A stretch of DNA of 13,155 nucleotides from Methanosalsum sp. (GTDB taxonomy: Archaea > Halobacteriota > Methanosarcinia > Methanosarcinales > Methanosarcinaceae). A model generated the notes under the pieces. That model worked only from the letters and a program-made list of their open reading frames with translations, made no database searches and was not told the origin of the DNA. The stretch lies in the NCBI GenBank assembly GCA_007127385.1, contig SKZM01000082.1:1-13155 (forward strand), read 5' to 3'. Shown piece by piece: positions 1 to 7,362 of the stretch. A program made the position numbers and the translations under genes. How positions within the stretch are numbered: the stretch's first letter is position 1; every line of letters begins with the position of its first letter.

Positions 1-1814
1 TAGATCCCCAGGAAGCACTGGTGAACGGGCTTGCTAAAGGTATGAACATAATGAGTGATAAATATGAGAGTGGAGAAGCCTTTGTCCCTCATCTATTGAT
101 CGCATCCGGTGCAATGTATGCTGGTATGGAAGTGCTCATTCCCCATCTAAAGAAAGAAGGGGCCGGCAGACCTGCAACAGGAGTTATAGGCACTATTGAA
201 GGAGATGTACATGACATAGGCAAGAACCTTGTCAAAACAATGCTCAGCGCAGCAGGATTTAATATGATAGATCTTGGTAACGATGTTCCTCTTGAGGACT
301 TTGTGAAAGCTGCAAAGGAAAATAAGGCTGATATCATATCCATGAGTGCACTGATGACGACCACAATGGTGGGAATGGAAAAGGTCATTGAAAGCCTTCA
401 GGAAGAAGGTATCAGGGATGCTGTAAAGGTAATGATCGGTGGAGCACCTGTATCCGAGGAATTTGCAGAAAAGATTGGTGCTGATTCAACCCATCCCGAT
501 TCTATGGGTGCAGCTGACTGGGCTACAAATGCTGTAAAAAGTATGCCACCTGCAGATGAGAGATGGACTGAGGAGAAGATAAGCCTTGGAAAGGTCAAAT
601 ACAGGGATGTTCTGGCAAAGAAAAAAGCCAAAACTGGGGCTACAAAGGATATTGGCCTTGAGACTGCCCGTGAGATCATAGATGAGTTTGAAAAAGTAGG
701 TGTAAAGAAGAAAGAGGAAATGACCCATATAGACAGGGTAGTCTCATCCCTTGGAGACAAAAAGGTTGACCGTCTTCCTGTATACCCACTTGCCTGTGGA
801 GTTCTGAGAAAGTTCGTACCTACAACCTATAGAGAATATACAACTGATCCGGAAATGTTTGCCCAGAGTGCCTACCTGGGAGTAAAATACATGGACCTTG
901 ACATGTTTGTAGGTCTTGTTGATCTGTCAATTACATCCTCTGACCTTGGATGTAAGGTAAGTATACCAGATGAGGATACTCCTGCATCAGTGGGTCACCT
1001 GGATGACTATGATAAAATAGAAATTCCCGAGGTAAAGGAAGGAACACGTATATATGAGCTGATCCAGGCTTCAAAGCTTGCAAAAGAGAGACTGAACAAG
1101 GAACTCAATGCACCATTTGTGGCTTTCCATGAAGGACCGCTTCTTACACTAACCCAGTTGATGGGTGCGGACCGTGTTCTTATGGATATGAAGACAAATC
1201 CGGATGTTGTTCTTGATGCAGTAGATAAGATGACTGATTTTGTATGTGACATCTCTGAAAAGTTCTTTGAAGAGGATGCATGTGATGGTCTTTGTATAGA
1301 TAATCTCTGGTCCAACAATGTAATCATGAGTGAGGATGATTACTGGAAGTTTGAAGGTAAGTTTGTTAAAGATCGCCATGTACCACTCTTTAAAAAGTAC
1401 AACCAGCCATACATGATCCACAGCTGTGCTGATAATGTCCACTTTGATATTCAGATTAAAGAATTTGGTACAGGACTGTTCAGCTATGCATATTATCCAA
1501 AACTCAGGAATAAAGGATCCAAGAATTATGCAGACCTTATTCCAAAATATGGTGATATGTGCTGTATGATGGGAGAAGTGGACCCAATCAAATTCATAGA
1601 TCCCTCTCCAGAGGGCGTACAGAGCATTGAGAATGATACTGAGGAACTTCTCAGGGGTGTACTTCCGGTTCTCAAAGAAAATGGACTGCAGTCAAAATAT
1701 GTCATGTCTACAGGATGTGAAATCCCACCAGGCGGTCCGTTGAACGGTGTAAAGGCTATGGTAGATACTGTCAAGAAACTTGGTCCGGACTTACAGAAAG
1801 AGATCATGGGCTGA
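1..1814 (+). CDS. Corrinoid protein fused to UroD-fold methyltransferase (MtsD/F/H-like), 5' partial
   Basis: The reading frame is open to the window edge (first full codon at base 3), and the residues before the GTG at 21 (DPQEALVNGLAKGM) fit the corrinoid-protein cap domain, so the true start lies upstream. Numbered from the GTG at 21, residues 1-45 are the helical cap, about 48-175 the B12-binding Rossmann domain with the GDVHDIG motif (His codon 210-212, the expected lower cobalt ligand), and about 240-597 a UroD/MtaA-like domain. The zinc site of methylcobalamin:CoM methyltransferases is visible as His467-x-Cys469 and Cys566. This corrinoid-first order matches the fused MtsD/MtsF/MtsH proteins of Methanosarcina, which act in dimethylsulfide/methanethiol metabolism and methyl transfer to coenzyme M; bacterial CmuA has the reverse order. 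Cytoplasmic. The substrate is inferred from the family, and D, F and H cannot be told apart here. Confidence 0.88.
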   Translation, partial: DPQEALVNGLAKGMNIMSDKYESGEAFVPHLLIASGAMYAGMEVLIPHLKKEGAGRPATGVIGTIEGDVHDIGKNLVKTMLSAAGFNMIDLGNDVPLEDFVKAAKENKADIISMSALMTTTMVGMEKVIESLQEEGIRDAVKVMIGGAPVSEEFAEKIGADSTHPDSMGAADWATNAVKSMPPADERWTEEKISLGKVKYRDVLAKKKAKTGATKDIGLETAREIIDEFEKVGVKKKEEMTHIDRVVSSLGDKKVDRLPVYPLACGVLRKFVPTTYREYTTDPEMFAQSAYLGVKYMDLDMFVGLVDLSITSSDLGCKVSIPDEDTPASVGHLDDYDKIEIPEVKEGTRIYELIQASKLAKERLNKELNAPFVAFHEGPLLTLTQLMGADRVLMDMKTNPDVVLDAVDKMTDFVCDISEKFFEEDACDGLCIDNLWSNNVIMSEDDYWKFEGKFVKDRHVPLFKKYNQPYMIHSCADNVHFDIQIKEFGTGLFSYAYYPKLRNKGSKNYADLIPKYGDMCCMMGEVDPIKFIDPSPEGVQSIENDTEELLRGVLPVLKENGLQSKYVMSTGCEIPPGGPLNGVKAMVDTVKKLGPDLQKEIMG

Positions 1815-1849
1815 ATAGACGAATAGTTGTTTCATGTAAAAAAAGTGAG

Positions 1850-1869
1850 GGCTTTGATGCATTAAAGCC
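1850..1869 (+). promoter_or_regulatory. Small hairpin competing with the downstream terminator-like stem
   Basis: GGCTTT (1850-1855) and AAAGCC (1864-1869) are perfect 6-base inverted repeats with an 8-base loop. The right arm shares AGCC (1866-1869) with the left arm of the larger stem starting at 1866, so the two structures exclude one another. Seen directly in sequence; a switching role is inference. Confidence 0.35.
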
Positions 1870-1939
1870 AGCAAATATTCATATCTTACTGTGGATATGT
1901 TCCATTTGCTGGCTGTTCAATACCCTGTTATTATTTTTT
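1866..1939 (+). terminator. Two-tier hairpin plus T6 tract after the corrinoid fusion gene
   Basis: A perfect 11-base inverted repeat, AGCCAGCAAAT (1866-1876) with ATTTGCTGGCT (1904-1914), encloses a second 6-base stem, CATATC (1880-1885) with GATATG (1894-1899), around an 8-base loop. A T-rich run with six consecutive T follows at 1934-1939. It begins about 50 bases after the stop codon and fits a transcription terminator or a 3' end processing/stability structure for the methyltransferase mRNA. The T tract sits about 20 bases past the stem, which is not a textbook intrinsic terminator, but archaeal RNA polymerase can stop at oligo-T alone. Confidence 0.6.
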
Positions 1940-1943
1940 GCAG

Positions 1944-1951
1944 AAATATAT
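1944..1951 (+). promoter_or_regulatory. Candidate TATA box for the HyuA-chaperonin operon
   Basis: AAATATAT lies right after the T6 tract of the upstream terminator. With the usual archaeal spacing, transcription would begin near 1975, giving a leader of about 120 nt before the ATG at 2095. This is a consensus guess only; no experimental or comparative evidence is available here. Confidence 0.3.
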
Positions 1952-2042
1952 GGTAACAGATGCTATTTGCCTGTCAACCCGACATTTACGAAACTGGAAT
2001 GATTTGAAAATAACATGTATGTAAGAAAAAAGGTGGATTGTG

Positions 2043-2089
2043 TTCTCCTGAATTTTAAGGAAGCAATTATACATCTGAAAATAGGAGGA
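2043..2089 (+). promoter_or_regulatory. Strong SD for the HyuA-like gene with a possible anti-SD arm
   Basis: GGAGG at 2084-2088 lies 6 nt before the ATG at 2095 and fixes that start. TTCTCCT at 2043-2049 can pair with AGGAGGA at 2083-2089 (seven pairs, one G-U), which would hide the SD in a hairpin with a loop of about 33 nt. The SD is firm; the sequestration is a prediction. Confidence 0.5.
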
Positions 2090-2094
2090 ATTTA

Positions 2095-4122
2095 ATGAGT
2101 CTTGGTCTTGGAATTGATACTGGGGGGACATATACAGACTCGGTGATCATGGACATTTCAAGTGGATCCATACTTGATTCCAATAAATCACTGACAACAT
2201 ACCCTGACCTGATTACAGGGATAAAGAATTCAATTGACGGGCTTGACACCAGGCTTCTGGAAAAGGTTACAAACGTTTCCGTTTCCACCACATTGGCAAC
2301 AAATACAACACTTGAAGGAAAAGGTTATCCTGCTGCAATGATTCTGATTGGATACTCAATTCCAAAAGGTCTTCCAACACAGCATGTGATATCTGTAAAA
2401 GGAGGGCATGATGCAGATGGTTATGAGATCGATGATCTGGATGATCCTGAAGTAATCAAAGATTTTGTAATGTACTGTAAGAACAAAGTTGCTGCATTTG
2501 CAGTCTCGTCGTATTTTGGTGTACGAAATCCTGATCATGAACTGAAAGTAAAAAAGATAATACAGGATCTGACAGATATGCCAGTGGTCTGCGGGCATGA
2601 ACTGTCACAGGGGTTGGGAGCTTATGAGAGATCGGTCACTGCACTGTTAAATGCCCAGCTTATACCGGTAACAAACCAGTTTATACAATCAATACTTTCA
2701 GTGATGAAAGAAAGACATATCAGTGCAAACCTTATGATGATGAAATGTGATGGTTCGCTGGTAAAGATAGAAGAGGCACTGGAAAAACCGGTCGAATCCA
2801 TATTCTCAGGTCCTGCTGCCAGTCTTGTAGGTGCAGCTCATCTAACAAAACTTGATACATGCATGACAGTTGATGTTGGTGGTACAAGCACTGATATATC
2901 CTCTTTATCAGACGGAATCCCTATCATCAGTGACTCAGGTGCTGTTGTAGGCGGATGGAGTACAATGGTAAAGGCTATCAAGATGAATACATCTGCAATG
3001 GGAGGGGATAGTCATGTGTGGGTTCAGTGGAAGCCTTCAATAGGTCCCGGAAGAGTTATTCCTCTATGTCATGTAGCTTCGCAGCACCCGGAAGTTGTGG
3101 ACAAGCTTGAAAAAATAAAAGAGGATCGAAAGATTTCTGAAAGGATCATGGACCGTATAATACAACCTGTGTCTTTTTTTGTCCGCAGTGAATCTGATCC
3201 CAGAACTCTGGAACGTTTAAACGATAATGAAAAAGAGATACTTGATGCACTTTCAGATGAACCCCTATCCATCAAAGAAATAGCCGGGATTACAGGTCAC
3301 CATCCTCTTATGTTTGGTAATATCCTGGAGTCACTGATACAGAAAAGGCATGTTAGTCATATAGGATTTACTCCAACAGATGCACTTCATGTACTGCAGG
3401 ACTATGAAAAATGGAATTCTGTGGCTTCGAATCTGGGTGCAGAGATTCTGGCAGAATATGTGAAGATGGATAAACTGTCTTTCTGCACGCATGTAAAGAA
3501 GAAAGTTTCCTTTAATATTGCACAGAACCTTGTTTCCTTTATTGCGGATGATGTGAAGAAAGAGGAAATTGAGAAATTGATGCAGAATCCCGAGAATCTC
3601 AGGTTCAGATTAAATGTACCGGTTGTGTTGATCGGGGCACCAGTCGAGGCTTTTCTGGAAGAGCTGAAAAGTGTTATTGATGGAGAAATCACTGTTCCTG
3701 AATATTATGATGTTGGAAATGCTGTAGGTGCACTTGTAGGCAATATTATCCACAGATCAGATGTTCTCATCAGGCCTTCAGCTGTAGGAAGCAGCCAATA
3801 TTCAGTATTCTGTGAAGCAGGAAAAATGGTATTTGATGAATATAAACAGGCAGTGGATTATGGTATAAAATTCATAAACGACAGTATGGCAGAATATATG
3901 AAGAGCTATGGACTCAACATGGACAGAATACAGTTTGACCTGAAAAGGGATGATATAAAAAGTGAAACAGGTTCTGTTATTGAGACCAAATTAACAGGAG
4001 TTGGCATAGGATCGCCAAGGAGGTCAGATAATGAATGGGTTAAATGCTGGAATGAATCCACAGGACCAAATGAGCAGCATGGATGCTCTAGCCCGGAGTG
4101 TGCGGGCAAAGATAGGGATTGA
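2095..4122 (+). CDS. HyuA-like hydantoinase/oxoprolinase-family ASKHA ATPase
   Basis: A 675-residue protein of the hydantoinase A/5-oxoprolinase family. The N-terminal phosphate-1 loop DTGGTYTD is at residues 8-15 and the second phosphate loop DVGGTSTD at 260-267, both typical of the actin/Hsp70/sugar-kinase (ASKHA) ATP-binding fold. Residues about 380-432 look like a small helix-turn-helix-like insert. No HyuB partner is present, so hydantoin or oxoproline hydrolysis is doubtful. Its place between two corrinoid/CoM methyltransferase genes suggests a service role such as ATP-dependent activation of the corrinoid protein; corrinoid activators of the RamA type also carry an ASKHA-like domain, but this is analogy, and no FeS cysteine cluster is seen. 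The last ~30 residues (646-675, rich in Trp/Cys) overlap the chaperonin gene and may be a readthrough tail from an old frameshift. Start fixed by GGAGG 6 nt upstream. Confidence 0.85.
   Translation: MSLGLGIDTGGTYTDSVIMDISSGSILDSNKSLTTYPDLITGIKNSIDGLDTRLLEKVTNVSVSTTLATNTTLEGKGYPAAMILIGYSIPKGLPTQHVISVKGGHDADGYEIDDLDDPEVIKDFVMYCKNKVAAFAVSSYFGVRNPDHELKVKKIIQDLTDMPVVCGHELSQGLGAYERSVTALLNAQLIPVTNQFIQSILSVMKERHISANLMMMKCDGSLVKIEEALEKPVESIFSGPAASLVGAAHLTKLDTCMTVDVGGTSTDISSLSDGIPIISDSGAVVGGWSTMVKAIKMNTSAMGGDSHVWVQWKPSIGPGRVIPLCHVASQHPEVVDKLEKIKEDRKISERIMDRIIQPVSFFVRSESDPRTLERLNDNEKEILDALSDEPLSIKEIAGITGHHPLMFGNILESLIQKRHVSHIGFTPTDALHVLQDYEKWNSVASNLGAEILAEYVKMDKLSFCTHVKKKVSFNIAQNLVSFIADDVKKEEIEKLMQNPENLRFRLNVPVVLIGAPVEAFLEELKSVIDGEITVPEYYDVGNAVGALVGNIIHRSDVLIRPSAVGSSQYSVFCEAGKMVFDEYKQAVDYGIKFINDSMAEYMKSYGLNMDRIQFDLKRDDIKSETGSVIETKLTGVGIGSPRRSDNEWVKCWNESTGPNEQHGCSSPECAGKDRD
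4017..4024 (+). promoter_or_regulatory. Near-perfect SD inside the HyuA-like gene, sets the chaperonin start
   Basis: AAGGAGGT is followed by 6 nt and ATG at 4031. No later in-frame ATG (4052, 4070, 4079) has a comparable site, so this element decides the chaperonin start despite the 92-nt overlap with the upstream gene. Confidence 0.75.
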
Positions 4123-5638
4123 TGAGTCTGTAGAGGACGAGGAGCTGATGCATCATGTGGAGAGGGCATGTATAGAGATATATGATCTTCTTGTCTCCTC
4201 CTATGGTCCTCGTGGTATGAATAAAATGATCATTAACCCCGTAAATGACGTATTTCTCACAAGTGACGGGAAAACAATAATGGAAGAGATGGATATACTG
4301 CATCCAGTAGTAACTTCTCTTAAGGATATTGCAAAATCAATGGACAGGGCATGCGGGGATGGTACCAAAACTGCAGTGATACTGGCTGCAAGTCTAATCA
4401 GGAATGCTTCTATGCTCATGAAGAAAGGTGTTCATCCATCAACGATAATCAAAGGATACAGACTTGCTCTGAACAAGACATACGAGCTTCTTGAACACGA
4501 AAGCTTTCCTGCAAAATCTCATGAACAGATGTATGCTGCTGTTCTAAGCTCGACAGCAGGTAAGGGTATAGATTTTACTATTGCAGATAAGCTTGCCAGA
4601 ACCATGATGGGCATAGTAGAAAATCTTGAGAATATGTCTGACGGTGGATTCCTTGACCTGGATGAGAATGTGAGTATTATAAAGAAGGTTGGAAAAGCTG
4701 ATATTGTTTCCATATCCGGTGTAATACTTGATGAGAGACCTGCAAGAAAGGATATGCCAGATATTCTTGATAATCCTGAAATATTGATCTTAAAGGGTGA
4801 TGTCAGTTTTAAGAGTGCTTTTTTAAATTCTCAGCACAATATCAGGATGGATAGTTATGAGACTTCAGTGATGTTTGAAAAAGAGCAAAAGAGAATTATA
4901 AATGATTTTAGCCGAAAAATTGTTTCCAGTGGTGCAGGAGTGGTTTTCTGTGAAGGCGATGTTGACCCGTTAATTGAATCCACCCTGTCCAGAAATAAGA
5001 TTCTGCTATTTAAGAAACTGCAATCAAAAGACCTCCTTCGATTATCAAAATCCACAGGTGCAACAATGATGTCCATCCAAGATGACGATTTGTGTGAAGG
5101 CACCGGGAGGGCTGAGAGAGTGGAGGTATCAAAGAAGTGTAATGAGTATTTTGTTTTTGTCAAATCTCATAACAGAATGATATCTACCATTCTTATCTGG
5201 GAACCTGTCAGATATGGCCTGGAAAAGATTGAGGAGGCTGCAGATGATGCTCTGACAAACGCAGCCTTCATTCTAAGAAACAGAATGATTGTAACAGGAG
5301 GAGGTGGGATTGAGTTTATATTATCCCAAATGCTTCGAAGTTATGCCACCACCATTGAGGGCAAGGAGCAGCTGGCTGTAGAAGAGTATGCTTCTGCTCT
5401 TGAAGAAATTCCAAGAATCCTGGCAAAAAACGCAGGTATGGATGTGTTCGATTCAATGGCACAGATGTCAGGATACTACAACAGGGGAATTGATGCAAGA
5501 ATAGATACTTCAGGCAGGGTATGCGAGAATAACCCTCCGATATATGACTGTGCATCCATTAAGAAACTGGCAATTATCTCTGCTACTGAGGCTGCAAGCA
5601 ATGTTTTAAGAATTGACAAGATTCTGGCAAAGAGTTAA
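4031..5638 (+). CDS. Divergent group II chaperonin (thermosome/Hsp60-like) subunit
   Basis: 535 residues, full length for a thermosome/CCT subunit. Family landmarks are SYGPRGMNKMI (57-67), TSDGKTIMEEMDI (77-89), GDGTKTAVILA (109-119), GGGGIEF (423-429), EQLAVEEYASALEEIPR (446-462) and the C-terminal ATEAASNVLRID. The nucleotide-site aspartates Asp79, Asp110 and Asp406 remain, so ATP hydrolysis is plausible. It departs from canonical subunits: NDGAT reads SDGKT, GDGTTT reads GDGTKT, the usual RGG after the TILL strand is WEP (390-392), and the Gly/Met-rich tail is absent. Methanosarcina acetivorans is known to carry extra divergent Hsp60 subunits besides its three thermosome subunits, and this fits that class. 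Its location inside a methyltransferase operon suggests a dedicated client, perhaps the corrinoid fusion. Homo-oligomer or extra subunit in a mixed ring cannot be decided. Confidence 0.88.
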   Translation: MNGLNAGMNPQDQMSSMDALARSVRAKIGIDESVEDEELMHHVERACIEIYDLLVSSYGPRGMNKMIINPVNDVFLTSDGKTIMEEMDILHPVVTSLKDIAKSMDRACGDGTKTAVILAASLIRNASMLMKKGVHPSTIIKGYRLALNKTYELLEHESFPAKSHEQMYAAVLSSTAGKGIDFTIADKLARTMMGIVENLENMSDGGFLDLDENVSIIKKVGKADIVSISGVILDERPARKDMPDILDNPEILILKGDVSFKSAFLNSQHNIRMDSYETSVMFEKEQKRIINDFSRKIVSSGAGVVFCEGDVDPLIESTLSRNKILLFKKLQSKDLLRLSKSTGATMMSIQDDDLCEGTGRAERVEVSKKCNEYFVFVKSHNRMISTILIWEPVRYGLEKIEEAADDALTNAAFILRNRMIVTGGGGIEFILSQMLRSYATTIEGKEQLAVEEYASALEEIPRILAKNAGMDVFDSMAQMSGYYNRGIDARIDTSGRVCENNPPIYDCASIKKLAIISATEAASNVLRIDKILAKS

Positions 5639-5662
5639 TTAGCAGTATGAGAGTGATCTATT

Positions 5663-6673
5663 ATGAATCAGAAAGATCGGGTGCTGAATGCACTGTTCCT
5701 CAAAAATGTGGATCGGGTACCGGTTGGTTCATTTACTACAACTCCTGTGCTTGAACTTATGGAAGCATGCGGTGCATTCAGGCCAGAGGCCGACCATGAT
5801 CCTGAAAAAATGGCCATGTTTGCTATGTCGGCCCATGAGAATGCCGGATTTGAGACGGCAAGATTTCCTTTTGATATGACTGTCCTTGCAGAGGCTATGG
5901 GATGTAAGATAGATCCGGGTACCACCAGCAGGACCCCTGCAGTTATTGAGGGACTTAAGCTTGATGATGCAGATGATCTGCTCATACCGGATGACCTCTG
6001 CAAAGAGGGTAGAATTCCGCAAATCCTTGAAGCTGCATGTATTGTTCGAAAAAGACTGGGGAATGATGGCTTGACAGTGGCAGGACATGAAGGACCTGTA
6101 GACCTTGCTGCAAGTATTGTGGGTATGAAGCAATTTCTGCTGTTGACTCTGAAGAACAGGTCCTTTGTTGAGGGATTGCTGGATATATGTGCAGATGCAT
6201 GTATCGAATATGGTAATGCCTGCATAGCTGCAGGAGCAGATTCTGTATGTGTTGCAGATGCAATTTCATCTCCCGGTATTCTTCCACCTAATGACTTTGA
6301 GGAACTTGCTATGCCCAGATACATCCGTATTTCCAGCAGTCTTAAAGGTCCTGCTGTACTTCATGTATGCGGCAGAGTTGACCTGATTACCGATAATATT
6401 ACAGAATGTGGATTTGATGGTATCAGTGTAGAGGAGAGTGTTCAGGATCTGAGAAATCTCATCACGACAGCCCATGAAAAAGATGTGGCTGTAATTGGTA
6501 ATGTATCTGCATCGTCAACCCTGTACTCTGGCAGTGAGAATGATGTATATTCAGAGGCTCAAAAGGTCCTTGATTGCGGGATTGATATACTTGCACCTGG
6601 ATGTGGGATTGCACCAGAAACACCGCTAAATAATCTGAAGGCAATGGTGAAGGCCAGAGACAGTTATTATTAG
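5663..6673 (+). CDS. MtaA/MtbA-like methylcobalamin:coenzyme M methyltransferase (UroD fold)
   Basis: 336 residues, the usual length of MtaA/MtbA/MtsA. The protein opens with the family signature MNQKDRVLNALFLKNVDRVP, and the zinc ligands are present as His234-x-Cys236 (LHVCGR) and Cys314 (PGCGI), a close match to the spacing in MtaA. It should move a methyl group from a methylated corrinoid protein to coenzyme M, or take part in the first transfer from a small methyl donor. It carries no corrinoid domain, so the fusion protein encoded by the first gene is the obvious partner. It starts 24 nt after the chaperonin stop with GAGAGTGAT upstream. It ends in TAG; in a pyrrolysine-using archaeon readthrough would add only pyrrolysine and five residues before TAA at 6689-6691. 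The exact substrate and physiological direction are not decidable. Confidence 0.88.
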   Translation: MNQKDRVLNALFLKNVDRVPVGSFTTTPVLELMEACGAFRPEADHDPEKMAMFAMSAHENAGFETARFPFDMTVLAEAMGCKIDPGTTSRTPAVIEGLKLDDADDLLIPDDLCKEGRIPQILEAACIVRKRLGNDGLTVAGHEGPVDLAASIVGMKQFLLLTLKNRSFVEGLLDICADACIEYGNACIAAGADSVCVADAISSPGILPPNDFEELAMPRYIRISSSLKGPAVLHVCGRVDLITDNITECGFDGISVEESVQDLRNLITTAHEKDVAVIGNVSASSTLYSGSENDVYSEAQKVLDCGIDILAPGCGIAPETPLNNLKAMVKARDSYY

Positions 6674-6695
6674 CTGTTTTGGAGTGGGTAAATTT

Positions 6696-7283
6696 ATGAA
6701 AATCATTATGATCGGTGGTATCAGGGGTTCAGGTAAAACTTCTCTGATAAGAAGGCTAGCTGAACATTTCACTGGCAGGGGACTGAAAGTGGGAATTATT
6801 GTTACTGAACTGGGTGAGGTTGAATATAATGAAAGCTCAGATAAAGTATTCGTAAAGCATGCTGTGAGTGATTGTGTATCATGCACATTCCGATATGATG
6901 TGGTACATGCACTGATTGATATGTCTAATGCTTTTGTTCCGGATATCGTTTTTGTAGAAATTGCAGGCATTGCATTTCCCGGAAGGCTTGAAGAGGATAT
7001 AAAAGAGCATGTGGATGTTGCAGGACTTGAGATTATGCCTGTGATATATATGGTGGATGCTGTTGAGTTTATGCCAGATACTGAAAAGATTCCAAAATTT
7101 ATTATAGATCAGATTACCAGTGCTGCTGCAGCCTGTATCAACAGGATCGATCTCGTCGAAGGTGAAAAAATTGAACCGATCAAATATGTACTGGAGGAAA
7201 TCAAGCCTTCAATTCCTATTTTCTGTTTTTCATTGAAATTAAATAAAGGTGATCTTGACGATCTTATACAGTTTTTAAGTTAA
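6696..7283 (+). CDS. Small CobW/HypB/UreG-type (G3E) P-loop GTPase with CxxC motif
   Basis: 195 residues from the ATG at 6696. A GTG at 6684 would add four residues but lies within the GGAGTGG SD-like element, so the ATG is preferred. The Walker A loop is GGIRGSGKTS (7-16); VFVEIAG (85-91) takes the place of the Walker B/EtSG segment of G3E GTPases; the base-recognition motif is NRID (149-152). Cys60-x-x-Cys63 (DCVSC) falls where CobW-family proteins have their CxCC metal motif, so metal binding is plausible but altered. The C-terminal CobW domain is absent. Related G3E proteins deliver Ni, Zn or Co, or protect B12 enzymes (HypB, UreG, CobW, MeaB). In this operon it may load zinc into the methyltransferases or help with the corrinoid cofactor; that is inference. 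Confidence 0.8.
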   Translation: MKIIMIGGIRGSGKTSLIRRLAEHFTGRGLKVGIIVTELGEVEYNESSDKVFVKHAVSDCVSCTFRYDVVHALIDMSNAFVPDIVFVEIAGIAFPGRLEEDIKEHVDVAGLEIMPVIYMVDAVEFMPDTEKIPKFIIDQITSAAAACINRIDLVEGEKIEPIKYVLEEIKPSIPIFCFSLKLNKGDLDDLIQFLS

Positions 7284-7293
7284 TTATGGCAAA

Positions 7294-7300
7294 TTTAAAA
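7294..7300 (+). promoter_or_regulatory. Possible TATA element upstream of the histidine kinase gene
   Basis: TTTAAAA sits in the 79-bp gap between the GTPase stop and the kinase start. A start site near 7325 would leave a leader of about 40 nt. Weak, consensus-only evidence; cotranscription with the upstream operon is equally possible. Confidence 0.2.
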
Positions 7301-7362
7301 TCTATGCATATACCATACATCAGTAATGGATAACAGTATAGTATTTGGGGTGAATTAGTATA

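Noticed and set aside
21..23. GTG as the true start of the corrinoid fusion
   Set aside because: The frame stays open to base 3 and encodes cap-domain residues typical of corrinoid proteins, so the gene begins outside the window.
1931..2131. 66-codon minus-strand frame in the gap before the HyuA-like gene
   Set aside because: No SD, Phe/Tyr/Ile-rich composition expected from A+T-rich noncoding DNA, and overlap with the plus-strand SD and start.
2095..4122. Hydantoinase or 5-oxoprolinase metabolism as the role of the HyuA-like protein
   Set aside because: The HyuB partner is missing and all neighbours are methyl-transfer genes; family membership alone does not support that reaction.
5668..6324. 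218-codon open frame on the minus strand
   Set aside because: It lies fully inside the MtaA-like gene, antisense to it. Its Ser/Pro-rich product matches no family I recognise, while the plus-strand frame has clear family motifs.
6684..6686. GTG start for the CobW-like GTPase
   Set aside because: The codon is inside the GGAGTGG element that serves the ATG at 6696, and the four extra residues lie outside the P-loop fold.
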